Positions 62,037 to 64,000 of a stretch of DNA of 64,000 nt are shown in pieces. Below the pieces are notes generated by a model. That model was not told the origin of the DNA and ran no database searches. It saw only the letters and a program-made list of their open reading frames with translations. Within the stretch, counting starts at the first letter, position 1, and the number at the start of each line of letters is the position of its first letter. Both the position numbers and the translations under genes were made by a program. Source of the DNA: Chitinimonas arctica (GTDB lineage Bacteria > Pseudomonadota > Gammaproteobacteria > Burkholderiales > Chitinimonadaceae); the NCBI RefSeq assembly GCF_007431345.1, contig NZ_CP041730.1, forward strand, positions 1,364,001-1,428,000, written 5' to 3'.

Positions 62037-62704
62037 AACTAGACCTTTCTGCCCTACGTGTTCCCGCTGTAACCGGGAACGGGAACAGGCCGGCCACCCA
62101 ACCGGGAACAGACAAAGCCTTTTCCATACAAGGAGTTGCGGGTTCCGTTCCCGATGTTCCCGGCGTTCCCGCCCGAAAACACGGCCAACAGGATGCAAGC
62201 GAAGCGCTCGCCGACACGCTTGCTGCGCGGCTGGTCAGCTTCGCCAGTACGCAAGGATGGATTCGGCGCGGGGAAGGTGGCGCACTTGCCATCGACATGG
62301 ACCGGGCCAGCCGAAATCCTGTCTTTGCAGTGGAATTGCCGCGACTTGCTACGGCAGCCAATGCCCTGCTTGCCCCAGCAACACCGTCAGCCCCGCAACG
62401 CTACGCCGTGGCGCTGGAATACCGCATAACGCCCGCACACGGCCATAGCGGCGTAATACTGGACCCGGACGGCCCAGTTTCTGCCGTGTTGGCGATAGAC
62501 GCGGTACAGGGGTCGCACGTGGATTGGGAAGCACTGGCCGCCAAGCTGGCGACACGCGCCCAGCAGGCCGAGAAGGAGGGCCGGACAGAAGCGGCACAAG
62601 CCGAACGGGAAGCAAGCCGGCTATGCATGGAGCTGCAAGCCCGCTACGGTGCTACAACCTCCAAGCGTAAGGCCACACTGGACCGGCCAAGCCGTCGGCG
62701 GTGA
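62033..62704 (+). CDS. Hypothetical protein following DUF927
   Basis: A 223-residue protein with a Pro/Gly/Val/Asn-rich N-terminus (VPAVTGNGNRPA, VAGSVPDVPGVPA) that encodes the first of the CGGGAAC repeats. A globular part (~60-160, WIRRGEGGALAIDMD, VALEYRITPAHGHSGVILDP) and a charged coiled C-terminal segment (~165-200, AAKLATRAQQAEKEGRTEAA) follow. No known domain. It is coupled by ATGA to the DUF927 remnant, as is common in such elements. Confidence 0.55.
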   Translation: MKLDLSALRVPAVTGNGNRPATQPGTDKAFSIQGVAGSVPDVPGVPARKHGQQDASEALADTLAARLVSFASTQGWIRRGEGGALAIDMDRASRNPVFAVELPRLATAANALLAPATPSAPQRYAVALEYRITPAHGHSGVILDPDGPVSAVLAIDAVQGSHVDWEALAAKLATRAQQAEKEGRTEAAQAEREASRLCMELQARYGATTSKRKATLDRPSRRR

Positions 62705-62988
62705 GTTGCCGACAAGGCGGGCAATTCTCGGCACAGTCTCCCAGCGCTACACGGCACCTACATTCCCGCCATGACCGGGAATAGTATGTGTTTAGATGTC
62801 GCTCCACGTTTTACCTTGTTCTTTTGCTGCCCCCGCCCGGCTGCCTTTGCTAGATAGTCAAAAATGGCCGGGAACACCGGGTACAGCGGGAACAGATCAA
62901 AAAAGCCCATTACCTTCATCCACTTGCCAACGGCTAACCGTTCCCGGCTTGGAAAAGGAGCACCGGGAACGCTGGTCATGCCGGGAAC
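62060..62988. repeat. Cluster of twelve CGGGAAC heptamers
   Basis: Exact CGGGAAC copies start at 62074, 62080, 62103, 62869, 62887, 62964 and 62982. Inverted copies (GTTCCCG) start at 62060, 62147, 62156, 62165 and 62940. Seven lie in the first 140 nt of the hypothetical gene and five in the non-coding region after it. Three inverted copies are spaced exactly 9 nt apart. The cluster resembles protein-binding iterons or an origin/oriT-type site of the DUF927 element, but no function is shown. Confidence 0.5.
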
Positions 62989-63659
62989 AAGCACAACAGG
63001 CGCAGATATAAGGCAGGCTTCTCCCCTTGGCTTGGGCGGTCATAGCTATGGATGACCAAACCACAATGCCGGACGCTGATTCGCCTGCCACGCAAGGGCC
63101 GTTGTGCCGGAACGCAGGACATTGCAAGCCAAAGAAGCGGAAAACGACATACCTATGAATTATTGTAGGTTTGTGCTGAACTAAGTAGACATGCCCTTAT
63201 CGCCACGAATAGTATCCGTGCCACAAATAAGCATGCCGCGACATAGACGGCAAAACGCAGCCAAAAAGGCGCGGGGGTTTTAGGAGTAGGAAATGGTTCC
63301 CAAGGGCACTTTTACGTCCCCTCATGACCGCATGGTGTTACCAGCGGCTACACTAGATTTTTCTATTGATCTGCGTATCTCGCGCACTCAAGGCTTAGCC
63401 CATTCCGCTTCCCTCTTGGCGTTTGCCTCACCTGGCGAATAGCTAAATTCTCTTTTTGAAAAATTCCATGGCATCGCTTGGCGCGAGGATAGCGCGGTGT
63501 TTTTGCGCGCCACCCGCATGCGTGGCATGGGATTAATTAGTCCCAACCCCTGCAAGTAATATTTCAAGGGCGCATTTTCGTATCTGTACATAAGGGATAG
63601 CGCGAGTAAAAGCGCACGAGGCACGAAATTAAAACTAAAACTTAAGGAGTAGGAACGCA
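62705..63659. other. Intergenic region without a supported gene
   Basis: About 955 nt. It contains five of the CGGGAAC repeats (62869-62988). The remainder is free of repeats I could see and of recognisable coding sequence on either strand. The last ~80 nt are AT-rich and probably hold the promoter of the secreted protein starting at 63660. No copy of the tRNA-Leu 3' end is present here. Confidence 0.5.
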
Positions 63660-64000
63660 ATGCAAGGATTTTCACGTAAAACACGGCTGACAATTGCACT
63701 TTTGGTGGCATTAGGCGGAGTCGGTATGCCCACGGCTTCAGCCGACGGGGACGTTATCGTTATCAGTGCCCCGAGACCAAGGCCTGGCGGCTGTAGTGGC
63801 GCACCCAATTGTGGCGGAGGAATGGGGGGCGGCCCCGGCTCTGGTGACCCGCTGCCGGCTCAGCCCGCACCACATGATGGTGGGGGACCGTCGATCAATC
63901 AGCTGGCCGCCCAGATGAAGCAGATTGACGTACGTTGCCAGGCAGGTGACCCAAACGTTACCTCACATGATTCTCAAGGTGCGCGTATCGCTTCAGCCCA
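63660..64000 (+). CDS. Secreted glycine-rich protein, N-terminal part (cut by window end)
   Basis: The frame stays open to the window edge (113 codons seen). A Sec signal peptide (SRKTRLTIALLVALGGVGM, cleavage after TASA, ~residue 28) is followed by VIVISAPRPRPGG. Then comes a Gly/Pro-rich linker with two Cys (CSGAPNC, GGGMGGG), and then QMKQIDVRCQAGDPN. No family is recognised; the mature part may be a surface or adhesin-like protein. A purine-rich AAGGAG lies 11 nt before the ATG. Confidence 0.6.
   Translation, partial: MQGFSRKTRLTIALLVALGGVGMPTASADGDVIVISAPRPRPGGCSGAPNCGGGMGGGPGSGDPLPAQPAPHDGGGPSINQLAAQMKQIDVRCQAGDPNVTSHDSQGARIASA

Larger units (their letters stand above)
37579..62704. 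mobile_element. Genomic island next to tRNA-Leu (minimum extent)
   Basis: The block between tRNA-Leu and at least the DUF927 operon contains only mobile and defence functions: tyrosine integrase, Xis-like protein, CI/Cro switch, phage replication genes, the Ssp defence genes and a truncated DUF927 gene. There are no virion, lysis or conjugation genes. I found no second copy of the tRNA-Leu 3' end in the window, so the right end may lie beyond 64000, or several elements may have merged. The integration site itself is inferred from the adjacency. Confidence 0.6.

Noticed and set aside
63388..63711. 107-codon minus-strand frame near the window end
   Set aside because: No family resemblance, overlaps the signal peptide of the secreted protein, and has no ribosome site.
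37579..64000. Second attachment site (repeat of tRNA-Leu 3' end)
   Set aside because: I looked after 44166, around 61140-61400 and in 62705-63659 and found no matching stretch; it may lie outside the window.

Overview
The window is GC-rich chromosomal DNA of a Gram-negative proteobacterium, most likely a betaproteobacterium. The evidence is a dedicated outer-membrane exporter, a LuxI/LuxR pair, a KGG-repeat stress protein, an IlvM-type ACT protein behind an attenuator-like hairpin, and clustered tRNAs. No 16S rRNA or other taxonomic marker is present, so the assignment is tentative.

Layout. Positions 1-2517 are ordinary chromosome: a methyltransferase tail, a DJ-1/PfpI protein, a DUF2158 protein, a GNAT acetyltransferase and a membrane protein. 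Positions 2655-30253 are one long, tightly coupled minus-strand operon for a tambjamine-type (bipyrrole-enamine) pigment. It reads tamA-like FAAL-ACP, PCP, Rieske oxygenase, PigH-, PigI-, PigJ- and PigA-like proteins, a TamH-like aminotransferase-reductase, a PigM-like protein, a five-gene export unit, PigF- and PigC-like proteins, a RedY-like protein, a PigL-like PPTase and an extended acyl-CoA dehydrogenase, and it ends at a strong terminator. LuxI and LuxR genes lie directly upstream on the same strand, which suggests quorum control. Proline, malonate and serine would give the methoxybipyrrole aldehyde (PigI/G/A/J/H/M/F). A fatty acid would be activated by TamA, desaturated, then reduced and aminated by TamH. 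The PigC homologue would join the two halves. PigB and PigD, which make the monopyrrole half of prodigiosin, are absent. The RedG-type Rieske enzyme could close a ring on the alkyl chain.

Positions 31805-37578 hold small genes, an orphan ilvM-like gene, moaA, two identical tRNA-Gly genes, tRNA-Cys, a decayed macrodomain gene, a Tat-lipoprotein class A beta-lactamase and tRNA-Leu(UAA).

A genomic island starts immediately after tRNA-Leu, with an integrase, an Xis-like protein and a small wHTH protein. It continues with a lambdoid immunity and replication block (CI, Cro, O-like, DnaB, a truncated second ATPase) that has no virion genes. Next comes a DNA-phosphorothioation defence locus of the Ssp type (44366-61110): a restriction module sspF-sspG-sspH, a second effector sspE, and a convergent sspB-sspC-sspD modification operon. 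sspG is split by a clear -1 frame change. Beyond this are a truncated DUF927 replication gene, a 12-copy CGGGAAC motif cluster, and the start of a secreted glycine-rich protein cut off by the window end. The far attachment site is not visible, so the island may extend past the window.
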